Shown in pieces: positions 9,637 through 18,574 of a stretch of 39,589 bases of DNA (within the stretch, counting starts at the first letter, position 1; each line of letters opens with the position of its first letter). Both the position numbers and the translations under genes were made by a program. Origin of the DNA: Acidobacteriota bacterium (GTDB taxonomy: Bacteria > Acidobacteriota > Terriglobia > Bryobacterales > Bryobacteraceae); NCBI GenBank assembly GCA_025354525.1, contig JANXMS010000289.1, positions 1-39,589 of the forward strand. Reading direction: 5' to 3'. Under the pieces are notes generated by a model. The model saw only the letters and a program-made list of their open reading frames with translations. It did no database searches and was not told where the DNA came from.

Positions 9637-11180
9637 TTCTTCAAGCCGTAGCAGTAGATATGGCCGTCGTAGGTGTTGATGTAGACTTGGCCATTTGACA
9701 GAGCGATACCGCTCCAATGGTTCCAATTGGTGATCTCTTTGCCGCTGTTCCACAGCTCTTTGCCGGTCTCGGCATCAAGGGCAAAAAGCACCGCGTGGGT
9801 CGACAGCGGAATGCGACGCTCCATGCGGAAATCGAGGCCGACGTCGGGAAACGCTTGCGCCGTGTTTTCGCCGCTGCCATAAGCGAAGATCATGCCGTTG
9901 GCGATCAGCGGCGGTTCGGCTTGGTTCATATCGCGGGACACCCAGGCGGGCTGCAGGACGGGTTTGCCATTGACGAGCTCCATCTTAAAGGCGGCGATCG
10001 CGCCCTTCTTCACGGGGCCGTATTCCAGAGGGGCCTTGTATTTCGGGTGCTTCGGACCCCAAAACGGGGTGAGGACCCAGCGAGTTCCTTTTGCGTCTTC
10101 CCAGGAGGCGAGCGAACCCCAGATGCCGGCTTCAGCGAAGTCGACAATCTCGTTGCAGATGAGCGGGGTGCGGTAGGCGGCGGTGCGATGGTCGTCGCCG
10201 CCGATGGATTGGGTGTCCATGAGATAGAGGCGGCATTCCTTGCTCGCGTCGATCATGTACTCCTTGCCCTTGTAGTCAAAAATAGTCGGTGTGACCTGCA
10301 TGTCGAGGTCGCGCTTCCACAGCCACTCGGCGTTCGAGGGGCCGTAGTAGTCCACCAGCTCGAGAGCCTTGGTTTCCGGGTTCTGCTTCACGCCGATGAT
10401 GCCATTGCCGTAAACGCCATTCTCGGGGTCCCACTTGCCGTCACCGGTGCCGGTGTACATCACGAGATCCTTGCTGACAGCGGGGCCGGAACGTCCCCAC
10501 ATGCCTCCGCCGGCCGGGCCCCAACTGCCCACTTTGTGGGTGGCCAAATCGTAGGTGTAGGCCGTGTTCGGATTGCCTCCGCAGCCTTGCGCGCTGTGAG
10601 TGTAGATGACGTTATTGACTAAGTTCAATGCATACGGCTTGCCGTTGGGCGGCATGAACTTCAGTGGCTTCGACAGCGGTTCGCCGTCGGCGGCATTCAG
10701 GATATGCAGGCGGCCGTCCCATCCCGCACCGTAAATTTTGTAGCTGCCAGGCTGTTCGCCCGGGCCGATGGTGACGTTCGCCGTCATGCCGCCGGGACAC
10801 AGGACACTGGGGCCGCGGCCTCCCGGCGTGTCTTGAAACGTGCTTTCGAGCTTCCGATGCCAAACCATTTCGCCGCTCTTGGCGTCCAAGGCGTACACAT
10901 TGTTCGAAACGCCGACTTGGATGACCAACTCCTTCGGTCCGCTTTTGGTATCGACTTTTCCGATCACGAGCGGCTCGAGCAGCGAATGCATCTGGCGAGG
11001 AGCGTTGTCGAGCTTCTTCTTCCAAAGCAACTGCATGCCCTTGACGTTGGCTTTGGTCAGGAGTTTTTCGTCCTTCTGCCAGTTGTTGCGTTTGGAGTCG
11101 CCTCCATCGGTCAACCAGTCGGCGGCGCAGGCCAGCGAGGCGGCAGCGAGCAATAAAAGAGCGGGCAGGGATCTTCTCAT
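9633..11180 (-). CDS. PQQ-binding-like beta-propeller repeat protein (quinoprotein-like)
   Basis: Repeats '[19 protein letters not shown]', '[48 protein letters not shown]'. Secreted N-terminus. Confidence 0.88.
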   Translation of the reverse strand: MRRSLPALLLLAAASLACAADWLTDGGDSKRNNWQKDEKLLTKANVKGMQLLWKKKLDNAPRQMHSLLEPLVIGKVDTKSGPKELVIQVGVSNNVYALDAKSGEMVWHRKLESTFQDTPGGRGPSVLCPGGMTANVTIGPGEQPGSYKIYGAGWDGRLHILNAADGEPLSKPLKFMPPNGKPYALNLVNNVIYTHSAQGCGGNPNTAYTYDLATHKVGSWGPAGGGMWGRSGPAVSKDLVMYTGTGDGKWDPENGVYGNGIIGVKQNPETKALELVDYYGPSNAEWLWKRDLDMQVTPTIFDYKGKEYMIDASKECRLYLMDTQSIGGDDHRTAAYRTPLICNEIVDFAEAGIWGSLASWEDAKGTRWVLTPFWGPKHPKYKAPLEYGPVKKGAIAAFKMELVNGKPVLQPAWVSRDMNQAEPPLIANGMIFAYGSGENTAQAFPDVGLDFRMERRIPLSTHAVLFALDAETGKELWNSGKEITNWNHWSGIALSNGQVYINTYDGHIYCYGLKK

Positions 11181-11275
11181 AAGAACGGCGTGTCTCCGAA
11201 AACCACACTATATCCCAAACAAGCCCACTCGCGTTATATGATCTAGAATCGACGTTCGAATTGGAGAAGATCACC

Positions 11276-12841
11276 TTGATCCTGCGTAGAATTATTTCGC
11301 CTTCCGTGCCCCTGCTTTTGAGCCTTACCGCGTTCACCGCTTTTGCCCAGCGGGGCGGTGGAGATTGGATGACGAGCGGCTTCGACGCCCAGCGATCCTT
11401 CTGGGTCCGCAACGATGGCAAGATCTCGACTCAATCGATGAGCAAGCCCGGCTTCGAGCTCGTTTGGAAGGTGAAGCCGACCAACACCGCCCGCCAACTG
11501 AACACCCTTACGCCGCCGGTGCTGGTCGACTTTTTTATCGGCCATCGGGGTTTTCGCGCGCTCGGCTTTTTCGGTGGAAGCAACGACAGTGTGGTGGCCT
11601 ACGATCTCGATCTGGCTCGAATTGAATGGGCCAATAGCCATGGCACACCCGGTGCCGCGAAGCCCGGGACGCTGGCTTGTCCTGGCGGTTTGACGTCATC
11701 CGTTACCCGACCCACTGGTCTGGGTTACCCGCCCGTCCCGACCGGCTCCAGCCCTGGCCGCGGTACCCCGGCCAAGGGTGGCGTCGGCGAGCCCTACGAA
11801 GGCGCGGTGACGTTAAAGCAGACACCAACACCCCGGCCGGTGCCTCCGCAGCAGGCCGCTCGTCGGGCGGCTGGACCGGTTAAGCCTACCCCCGACGCTC
11901 CGAATCCGTTTTCCGCGCGCGTCCAGTGGGTGAACTCATTAAGCGGCGACGGCAAGCTGCATTCGGTTTACTTGGGCAATGGCGAAGAGCCCGTCCCGGG
12001 CGTTTCGTTTCTCCCGGCGGGGGCCAACTCCCAGGGCCTGGTCGTGGTTGATCGCCACGCGTATGTGTCGACCTCAAACAGTTGCTCCGGCGTTGCAAAT
12101 GGCGTTTGGGCGTTAGGGCTCGATACCAAGATTGTCTCCAAGTGGACGACCTCGGCCAACGTTGCTGGAACTGTGGGCCCGGCGATTGCGCCGGATGGTA
12201 CGGTGTACGTTGCTGCTGGCAACGAGTTAGCCGCACTCGAATCGAAGACATTGGCCGCGAAGGGATCCTTTAAATCGACTGTTGGCGAGTTCACATCTTC
12301 GCCGGTCGTGTTCGACTTCAAGGGCAAGGACATGGCTGCGGCGACCTCTGCGCAGGGTCACTTGCAGGTGGTCGATACGACGAACCTCTCGGCGGTCTAC
12401 GCACAGTCGGCGGTGTTTTCCGCACCGGGCTATCAGGCTGGCGGCGTCGCCAGTTGGCAGGATCCGGCCGGGAACCGTTGGCTTCTCGCTCCTTCGGATA
12501 AAAATATTTCGGCGTTCAAGCTGGGTGACGGGGGTAAATTGGAAGTCGCCTGGACTTCGCGGGAACTCGTCTCGCCGCTGGCTCCGCTGGTGATTAACGG
12601 TGTCGTTTTCGCGCTCTCTTCGGGCGAGTTCCGCGGCAAGGATTTGAAGACTATCGTCGCCAAGTCTGTGCCGGCGGTGCTTTATGCGTTGGACGGCGCT
12701 ACTGGTAAGGAGTTGTGGAATTCGGGCAAGACGATTACTTCGTTTGTCCACAGCGGCGGCTTGTCGGCGGGCGGGAGCCGGGTTTACGTCGGTGCCTACG
12801 ACGGCAACCAGTACGCTTTCAGCTTCCCGATTGAGCATTAA
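11276..12841 (+). CDS. PQQ-binding-like beta-propeller protein, paralog of the divergent 9633-11180 gene
   Basis: 'WMTSGFDAQRSFWVRNDG...FELVWKVKPTNTARQLNTLTPPVL' aligns with the neighbour's '[20 protein letters not shown]...[24 protein letters not shown]'. '[47 protein letters not shown]'. TTG at 11276 has a GGAGAAG Shine-Dalgarno; the ORF track uses TTG 11261. Confidence 0.85.
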   Translation: MILRRIISPSVPLLLSLTAFTAFAQRGGGDWMTSGFDAQRSFWVRNDGKISTQSMSKPGFELVWKVKPTNTARQLNTLTPPVLVDFFIGHRGFRALGFFGGSNDSVVAYDLDLARIEWANSHGTPGAAKPGTLACPGGLTSSVTRPTGLGYPPVPTGSSPGRGTPAKGGVGEPYEGAVTLKQTPTPRPVPPQQAARRAAGPVKPTPDAPNPFSARVQWVNSLSGDGKLHSVYLGNGEEPVPGVSFLPAGANSQGLVVVDRHAYVSTSNSCSGVANGVWALGLDTKIVSKWTTSANVAGTVGPAIAPDGTVYVAAGNELAALESKTLAAKGSFKSTVGEFTSSPVVFDFKGKDMAAATSAQGHLQVVDTTNLSAVYAQSAVFSAPGYQAGGVASWQDPAGNRWLLAPSDKNISAFKLGDGGKLEVAWTSRELVSPLAPLVINGVVFALSSGEFRGKDLKTIVAKSVPAVLYALDGATGKELWNSGKTITSFVHSGGLSAGGSRVYVGAYDGNQYAFSFPIEH

Positions 12842-12850
12842 AATAGAAGT

Positions 12851-13297
12851 ATGAGATACGGACTCGTCGTCGTTCTAACTCTGGCGGCCTATGGTCAGCA
12901 ACTTCCCGAGGGGCCGGGCCAAGCAGAGACGGAAAAGCTGTGCAAGCAGTGTCATGAAGTGGCGCGGTCGATCTCCCCACGGCAGGACCGGGGCGGCTGG
13001 GATAAGACCATGACGCGGATGTCGGCGTTCGGTATGAAAGCCACAGATGCGGAATATACGGCGGTGGTTGACTATTTGGTGAAGCATTTTCCGCCCGAAG
13101 CGGTGGAGCGGATCAATGTCAACACTGCGTCGGCGATTCAGCTGGAAAGCGGCTTGAATTTGAAGCGGTCGCAAGCTTCGGCGCTGATTGCCTGGCGCAA
13201 GGAGCACGGGAGTTTCAACTCGGTTGACGACCTGTTGAAGGTGCCCGCTTTGGCTGCGGCCAAGCTTGAAGAAAAGAAAGATCGGATCGTTTTCTAA
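12851..13297 (+). CDS. Small secreted protein with one CxxCH (cytochrome-c-like) motif plus C-terminal helix-hairpin-helix (ComEA-like) domain
   Basis: 'EKLCKQCHEVARSISP' and 'INVNTASAIQLESGLNLKRSQASALIAWRKEHGSFNSVDDLLKVPAL'. Confidence 0.8.
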   Translation: MRYGLVVVLTLAAYGQQLPEGPGQAETEKLCKQCHEVARSISPRQDRGGWDKTMTRMSAFGMKATDAEYTAVVDYLVKHFPPEAVERINVNTASAIQLESGLNLKRSQASALIAWRKEHGSFNSVDDLLKVPALAAAKLEEKKDRIVF

Positions 13298-13302
13298 CCT
13301 CC

Positions 13303-14322
13303 ATGAAAAAATTTCTGCCCGTCGCGATGGCCGTGTTTGCCGTGGCCTGTTCGAAAGCTCCGGAGCCCGCTGCTAAACCCAGCTACTTGGTGTATGTGAC
13401 CAACGAAGGCTCCGGAGATCTGACGGTGATCGATCCTTCGAAGCCGGAGTTGATCGCCACGATCCCGCTCGGGAAGCGCCCGCGCGGGGTGCATGACTTC
13501 GGCGGGCAGATCTTCGTCGCGCTGAGCGGTTCGCCGTCGGCACCTCCCGGGGTGGACGAAAGCACGCTGCCACCGCCGGATAAATCGGCCGACGGGATCG
13601 GGGTGGTCGATTTGGCGCAGGGGAAAGTGGTGCGCAAGTTTTTCGGCGGCTCCGATCCGGAACAGTTCGCCATTAGTCGCGATGGGTCGCTGCTCTATGT
13701 GGCAAATGAAGACGCCTCGGGCCTCAGCATCATTCGCATCGCCGACGGCAGCGTCGTGAAGAGCGTCCCTACCGGCGAAGAGCCGGAAGGCGTCACGCTG
13801 AGCCCGGACGGCAAAGTCGTCTACGTCACCTCGGAAAACGACGGCACGGTGTCTGCCGTCGATACCGCCGCCGGGACCGTGATCAAAGTCATGAAAGTGG
13901 GGCGTCGACCCCGCTCGGTGGCGGTCATGCCCGATGGTAAGCGGGCGTATGTCACCAACGAAAACGACGGCAATCTGACGATCCTCGATCTGGTGAAGCT
14001 CGAAGCGGTCGGCACCGTGGCCGTTGAATCGGGCATGAAGCCGATGGGCACGGCGTTGACGCGAGACGGTAGCCGACTTTACGTCAGCACTGGACGCGGC
14101 AAAAAGGTCCTGGCGATCGATACGAAAACGGACAAGGTAACGGCGTCCGTTGAGGCTGGCCAGCGGCCTTGGGGAATCACACTTTCGCCGGATGAAAAGC
14201 TGCTGTTCACGGCTAATGGGCCGTCGAACGATGTCTCCGTGATCGATGTCGCGACCATGACCGTGGTGCGAAAAGTGAAGGCCGGGGACAAGCCCTGGGG
14301 CGTAATCGCGATCGGACAGTAG
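13303..14322 (+). CDS. YncE-like beta-propeller lipoprotein
   Basis: Repeats 'VYVTNEGSGDLTVIDPSKPELIATIPLGKRPRGV', 'VYVTSENDGTVSAVDTAAGTVIKVMKVGRRPRSVAVMPDGKRAYVTNENDGN'. Lipobox 'FAVAC'. Confidence 0.9.
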   Translation: MKKFLPVAMAVFAVACSKAPEPAAKPSYLVYVTNEGSGDLTVIDPSKPELIATIPLGKRPRGVHDFGGQIFVALSGSPSAPPGVDESTLPPPDKSADGIGVVDLAQGKVVRKFFGGSDPEQFAISRDGSLLYVANEDASGLSIIRIADGSVVKSVPTGEEPEGVTLSPDGKVVYVTSENDGTVSAVDTAAGTVIKVMKVGRRPRSVAVMPDGKRAYVTNENDGNLTILDLVKLEAVGTVAVESGMKPMGTALTRDGSRLYVSTGRGKKVLAIDTKTDKVTASVEAGQRPWGITLSPDEKLLFTANGPSNDVSVIDVATMTVVRKVKAGDKPWGVIAIGQ

Positions 14323-14323
14323 C

Positions 14324-15325
14324 ATGCGTTGGCTGCTTTTAACCACGCTCGTGACCATGGTCGGCTGCACGAAGCCGAAGGCGGATTTCATGGGTGCGGT
14401 CGTTCCAGTGGAAACGCCGCTAGGTTTGCCGCCGGTACCGGACCCGGCTCCGGCGGCGGCCGTCGCCTTGGGTAAGTCGCTCTTCTTCAGTCCGGCGCTT
14501 TCGGTGGATGGCTCGGTGGCTTGCGCCACGTGCCATCAGCCGGAGAAGGGCTTTGCGGATCCGCGTGCGGGGTCGGAGGGAGTTAAGGGGGCACGAGGGA
14601 ATCGCAATGCGCCGTCGGTTTGGAACGCCGTCTATCAGCACAGCCAGTTCTGGGACGGTCGAGCCAAGACGTTGGAGGAGCAGGCCTCCGGCCCGATGCT
14701 GAACGCGAACGAGATGGGTCACACCTCGAACAGTGTCGTCGCCAGCGTAAGGGCCGATCCGAAGTTCCGCGAAATGATGGCGGCGGCCTACGGCGACGAC
14801 ACGGTGACCATGGAGCGGATCGCGAAAGCTTTGGCCGCTTACGAGCGAATTCTCGTGCGCGGAAACTCGCCGTTCGACCGGTTCGTTTTCGGCGACGACC
14901 CCACCGCCATGACCGACGAAGCGCAGCGCGGCCTGAAGCTTTTTCGCGGCAAGGCAAACTGCGCGACGTGCCACGTCATCGGCAAGGATTACGCTCTCTT
15001 CACGGATCACCAGTTCCACAATTTGGGTGTTGGCATGGACGCGACCGGAGAGTTGACCGACCTCGGTCGCTTCAAGATTACCGGGCAGGAGCGGGACAAG
15101 GGGGCCTTTCGTACTGCAAGCCTGCGGAACATCGCCGAGACCGCGCCGTACATGCACGATGGCAGCTTGAAGACTCTCAAGGAGGTCGTCGATTTTTACG
15201 TCGGCGGCGGCAACGCCAACCCCCAACTGGATCCGCTGCTGCGCCCGCTGACGATGTTCACGCGCCAGGAGCGAGCCGATCTGGTCGCCTTTCTCGAGTC
15301 GCTGACCGGCGAGGTGAAACCATGA
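14324..15325 (+). CDS. Di-heme cytochrome c peroxidase / MauG-like protein
   Basis: Two CxxCH motifs ('VACATCHQPEKGFAD', 'NCATCHVIGKDYALFTDHQFHNLGVG'), 'NAPSVWNAVYQHSQFWDGRAKTLEEQA', 'APYMHDGSLKTLKEVVDFY'. Confidence 0.95.
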   Translation: MRWLLLTTLVTMVGCTKPKADFMGAVVPVETPLGLPPVPDPAPAAAVALGKSLFFSPALSVDGSVACATCHQPEKGFADPRAGSEGVKGARGNRNAPSVWNAVYQHSQFWDGRAKTLEEQASGPMLNANEMGHTSNSVVASVRADPKFREMMAAAYGDDTVTMERIAKALAAYERILVRGNSPFDRFVFGDDPTAMTDEAQRGLKLFRGKANCATCHVIGKDYALFTDHQFHNLGVGMDATGELTDLGRFKITGQERDKGAFRTASLRNIAETAPYMHDGSLKTLKEVVDFYVGGGNANPQLDPLLRPLTMFTRQERADLVAFLESLTGEVKP

Positions 15326-16023
15326 AACGCTATGCGCTGGGATGTCTGCTGCTGTTGGCCGCCTGCGGGCCGAAAACGCCCGAGCCCGGGGTGAAGGTCA
15401 CCGGCCGCGTCGAATATTCGGGAGCTCGGCGCGAGACTAAGATAGTCTCGATGAACGCCGAAGCCGACTGCGAAAAATTGCATGCCAAGCCGGTGGAAGA
15501 GCAGTTGATCGCTATCGGTGCCGACGGTGCCCTAGCGAACGCCTTCGTCTATATCCAGTCCGGACTCGAAGGTAAAACCTTTGCCCCGGCGACGGGGTCG
15601 GTGATGCTCGAGCAGAAGGGCTGTCAGTTCGTTCCGCGGGTGCTCGCGTTGCGGACGGGCCAGACTTTAGCGGTGAAAAACGCTGATCCCGTCTCGCATA
15701 ACATCCACCCCACGCCGAAGGAAAATCGCGATTGGAACCAGCAGCAGCCACCGGGCGCGCCGGACCTGCAGCGGCGCTTTGTTCGGCCAGAGATTATGGT
15801 TCCGGTGAAGTGCAACGTCCACAATTGGATGCGCTCGTACATCGGCGTGCTCGACCATCCGTTTCTTGCCGTTACCGATGCCAAGGGCGAGTTCGCGTGG
15901 TCGGATTTACCGCCGGGTAAATATACCTTGGCCGTTTGGCACGAGTCGCTCGGCGGACTGACGCAGACGTTGACGGTCGCACCCGGGGTGTCCTCGGCGG
16001 TCACGCTGCGGTATCGCGATTAG
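15322..16023 (+). CDS. Lipoprotein with cupredoxin-like / carboxypeptidase-regulatory-like domain
   Basis: MKRYALGCLLLLAACG start (ATGA overlap with the peroxidase). 'VSHNIHPTPKENRDWNQQQPPGAP...VPVKCNVHNWMRSYIGVLDHPF' with C-x2-H-x2-M. 'DLPPGKYTLAVWHESLGG'. Longer ORF 14620-16023 rejected. Confidence 0.85.
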   Translation: MKRYALGCLLLLAACGPKTPEPGVKVTGRVEYSGARRETKIVSMNAEADCEKLHAKPVEEQLIAIGADGALANAFVYIQSGLEGKTFAPATGSVMLEQKGCQFVPRVLALRTGQTLAVKNADPVSHNIHPTPKENRDWNQQQPPGAPDLQRRFVRPEIMVPVKCNVHNWMRSYIGVLDHPFLAVTDAKGEFAWSDLPPGKYTLAVWHESLGGLTQTLTVAPGVSSAVTLRYRD

Positions 16024-16650
16024 AGCAAATCCTGACATAATGGAGGCGCTCTGGACATTATGACGACGCACGGATATGGCACGAGCCTACTCAGACGATT
16101 TGCGCTCAAAGTTTGTTGCCGCCGATGAGAGCGCGAATACTGGCCTTAAGGAATAGGCGGCGACTTTTCAAGTAAGCCGGGCCTGGGCCGAGAGAATATG
16201 AAAAACCAAGCGGGAGACCGGCAGTTCCTCGCGACCGGCCGGAAGACCCCGCGGCTTTCCCAGCCGTCTGACACCCGAGATCCGCCAACGACTTGGCGGG
16301 AGCCACAGTTAACGAGTTGCGAGGATGGTTGCAAAACTCAGGAAAGCGTAGCCATCAGTCAACAACGGCTCTCTGCGGTGATTTTGGAGATGGGACTTCG
16401 GTTAAAACAAAGCCGGCACGCCAGCCAGCAGGATAGCGCGGAAGGAGTTTGGCGGCGAGAGCAATGGCGGACAGAGACGGTCGGCATTGACCCGGAGCAG
16501 GTTGTATGGACGAGCGCCGCGCGGACAACGCATTCATGAGGGGACCCCGGACGGACGATGGCATACCGTTACGATTCTGGGTGCGGTTAACGGCAAGGGA
16601 TGGCAAGCGGTTATGACCGTCGAATCGGCTACGGACGGGAATGTCCTCTT
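16021..16650 (+). mobile_element. Decayed, right-truncated IS630-family element (copy 1)
   Basis: Left ~320 bp aligns by eye with 39248-39589. Frame MARAYSDDLRSKFVAADESANTGLKE* stops early. Later frames give 'RLYGRAPRGQRIHEGTPDGRWHTVTILGAVNGKGWQAVMTVESATDGNVLF', typical of the IS630 DDE domain. Confidence 0.85.
16076..16650 (+). pseudogene. IS630-family transposase pseudogene (nonsense codon, ~20-nt deletion, frameshifts, missing 3' part)
   Basis: Compared with copy 2: ttg->tag at the 27th codon; 'caacgacttggcgggagccacag' replaces the 43-nt 'caacgcctttgcg...cctgacgccacag'. Homology continues in other frames ('VAISQQRLSAVILEMGLRLKQSRHASQQDSAEGVWRREQW', then 16487-16650). Confidence 0.85.
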
Positions 16651-16835
16651 CGGACCAGTCGTTAGCCAATTGCCTCAATCCGTTTGAAAACGGCCGCATA
16701 TTCGTGAGTTGCTCCCGCAACATCGCTAGCACCGTCTCGTCCAACGTGTCATGGCCCAACTCGCTGTCGTTAGCCAGAGCTTCCGCCAACTCTTTAGGGG
16801 ATATTCTGCAGCGTAAGTTCGATCATCTCCGCCAT
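16640..16835 (-). pseudogene. Possible remnant of a ribbon-helix-helix-type antitoxin-like gene with a 1-nt frameshift
   Basis: Reverse strand reads MAEMIELTLQNIP then, after removing one T (ccc-t-aaagagttg), KELAEALANDSELGHDTLDETVLAMLREQL, resembling RHH-type sequences. The 3' end runs into the IS630 remnant. Confidence 0.35.
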
Positions 16836-16840
16836 GCACG

Positions 16841-18574
16841 TTAGTTTATCAGCAGCGCCTCCGTCCAACTCAAGAACTGGAACCCCGCAAAGCTAACGTC
16901 CGCCGTCAGCACGCCCATCTCCTTCGGAGCCAGCTTGTTCAATTGCAGAACCGCCTTCCCCTCCGACCGAGCCGGAACCAATACCTTCGTTGCCGCTTCC
17001 CGAACCGTCCACCCGGCCGGTACATTCCATTTCACCTCGAACGTCTGAGCGGCCGCCGAATGGTTCATCAACCGTAGCTCCACGGTCGTCTCCGCCGTCG
17101 CATAGGGATAGATTCGGGCCCAACTCTCATCCACAGCGTAGTTGGCATGGGGCAGGGGAGTCAGCTCTGCCAACAACTCCGCCCGCTTGCGCAGCTCTGC
17201 CCGCATCCGCTCCACTCGCGCAGAATCGTATCGAAACATTGGCAGCACATGCTGATTGATCAGCCAGTGTTTCCCGCCCAACTTCTCCAGAAGCTTCAGA
17301 CAATACAAATACCCCTCTTCCTCCCCCACGAAATTCCGGTTCTGCAAGCAATAATCGTCCGTACCCGAAGGCGTAAACGAATCGCCCACAAAAAAGATCT
17401 TTTCCCCCGATTCCCGTTCAATCGACAGCCCGCCATGATACAGCGTCTGACCGGGAAAAAAGTAACTGGCCATCTTAAATTCCCGCCACTCCCAACTCTC
17501 CGCCTCGCCCTTCGTTTCGCCCGTAATCGGGTTCGTTGTCAGGCACGGCATCCGATACCGGTCCGGGTGTTCCACGATGTCCTGAATCTTAGTGCTATAG
17601 ATCACTTTAGCCCCAAACCGCTTGGCCACTTTAGTCGCAAAATCCGTATGATCGTCGTGATAATGGGTAATCCACAGCCCCTCAAGATTCTTAAACCGGC
17701 CCGCCGCCTGCAACTCTGCCAGCTTCTCGACAATCTGCGGATATCCAGCGTCGAGCAAAAACGCGGCACCCGTCGGCGACACGAGCAAACGCGAGTTGCC
17801 AATCGCGATAATCCAGCCCGGCAGGTCCCGCTCCTCCGACATCGGCATCGGCGCCGAAGGCGGTCGTCCGATAGCGAGTTTCGCCCGCGTCTGCCAGCTT
17901 TCTTCGCCCCAGTACCACCGCAAAGCGTCGGTCGAGAAATGACTATCCAACAGCCGCTGCAGCCGATCAATCAGCAGCGCGATCTCTTTTTGCGGGTCTT
18001 CAATCGCCGGGCCCCTCGCCGGAATCAATCGGTCCGGCTTCTGCGCGGCCACCAACCGCAGGCTTGCGATCAGTTGCCCCGCCCGCGCAGCAAACCCATG
18101 ATAACCACGCGTCTTCGTCTCCGTCACCTCGCTCTGTAAGCTGTAAAGATCCAGCAGCCTACCGCCCGAATAGATCAGATCGCCCGTCGCGATCACCCGC
18201 TTTCCCTTCTGCTCAAACACGTAGGAAACCGCCCCGGCCGAATATCCGGGCGTTGCCAACACGCTGATCTTCGTCGGTCCAAATGTCAACGAATCACCGC
18301 CCTGCACCGTCCTTTCGATCGCTCGCGGGGCAATCGGCACCTTCGTCGATTTCTGCGCGTAGTCGTGGAAGCGCAGTTGCGAAAACAGGCGCCAAAACTT
18401 TGCGGGGTCCTCAAGCGCCCCAGCCTCGCCCGCCGGGACAATCAGCGCCCCTCCGGACGGAAGCACATCGCGACGAGTCGAAGTAACTAAAACGTGCGTC
18501 GCCTGGCCCGAATAAATGGCGACGTCGCCCGGAAGTAGAATGCTATTCAAAGCCATCGCGACAAGCAGGATCAT
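16841..18574 (-). CDS. MBL-fold metallo-hydrolase
   Basis: 'GLWITHYHDDHTDFATKVAKRFGAKVIYS' (HxHxDH), 'IFFVGDSFTPSGTDDYCLQ'. ATGA overlap with the upstream oxidoreductase if started at the internal ATG 18574. Confidence 0.88.
   Translation of the reverse strand: MILLVAMALNSILLPGDVAIYSGQATHVLVTSTRRDVLPSGGALIVPAGEAGALEDPAKFWRLFSQLRFHDYAQKSTKVPIAPRAIERTVQGGDSLTFGPTKISVLATPGYSAGAVSYVFEQKGKRVIATGDLIYSGGRLLDLYSLQSEVTETKTRGYHGFAARAGQLIASLRLVAAQKPDRLIPARGPAIEDPQKEIALLIDRLQRLLDSHFSTDALRWYWGEESWQTRAKLAIGRPPSAPMPMSEERDLPGWIIAIGNSRLLVSPTGAAFLLDAGYPQIVEKLAELQAAGRFKNLEGLWITHYHDDHTDFATKVAKRFGAKVIYSTKIQDIVEHPDRYRMPCLTTNPITGETKGEAESWEWREFKMASYFFPGQTLYHGGLSIERESGEKIFFVGDSFTPSGTDDYCLQNRNFVGEEEGYLYCLKLLEKLGGKHWLINQHVLPMFRYDSARVERMRAELRKRAELLAELTPLPHANYAVDESWARIYPYATAETTVELRLMNHSAAAQTFEVKWNVPAGWTVREAATKVLVPARSEGKAVLQLNKLAPKEMGVLTADVSFAGFQFLSWTEALLIN

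Noticed and set aside
14620-15321. Extended 467-aa ORF upstream of the cupredoxin-like gene
   Set aside because: Out-of-frame overlap with the di-heme peroxidase. The true start is the lipoprotein ATG at 15322.
16026-16062. dif-like site (CATAAT...ATTATG) near the skew transition
   Set aside because: The spacer is far longer than the ~6-bp dif centre, and the sequence is part of the repeated IS630 end.
16355-16789. 144-aa reverse ORF as an intact gene
   Set aside because: Most of it is antisense to the IS630 transposase remnant; only the first ~60 aa resemble a separate decayed gene.
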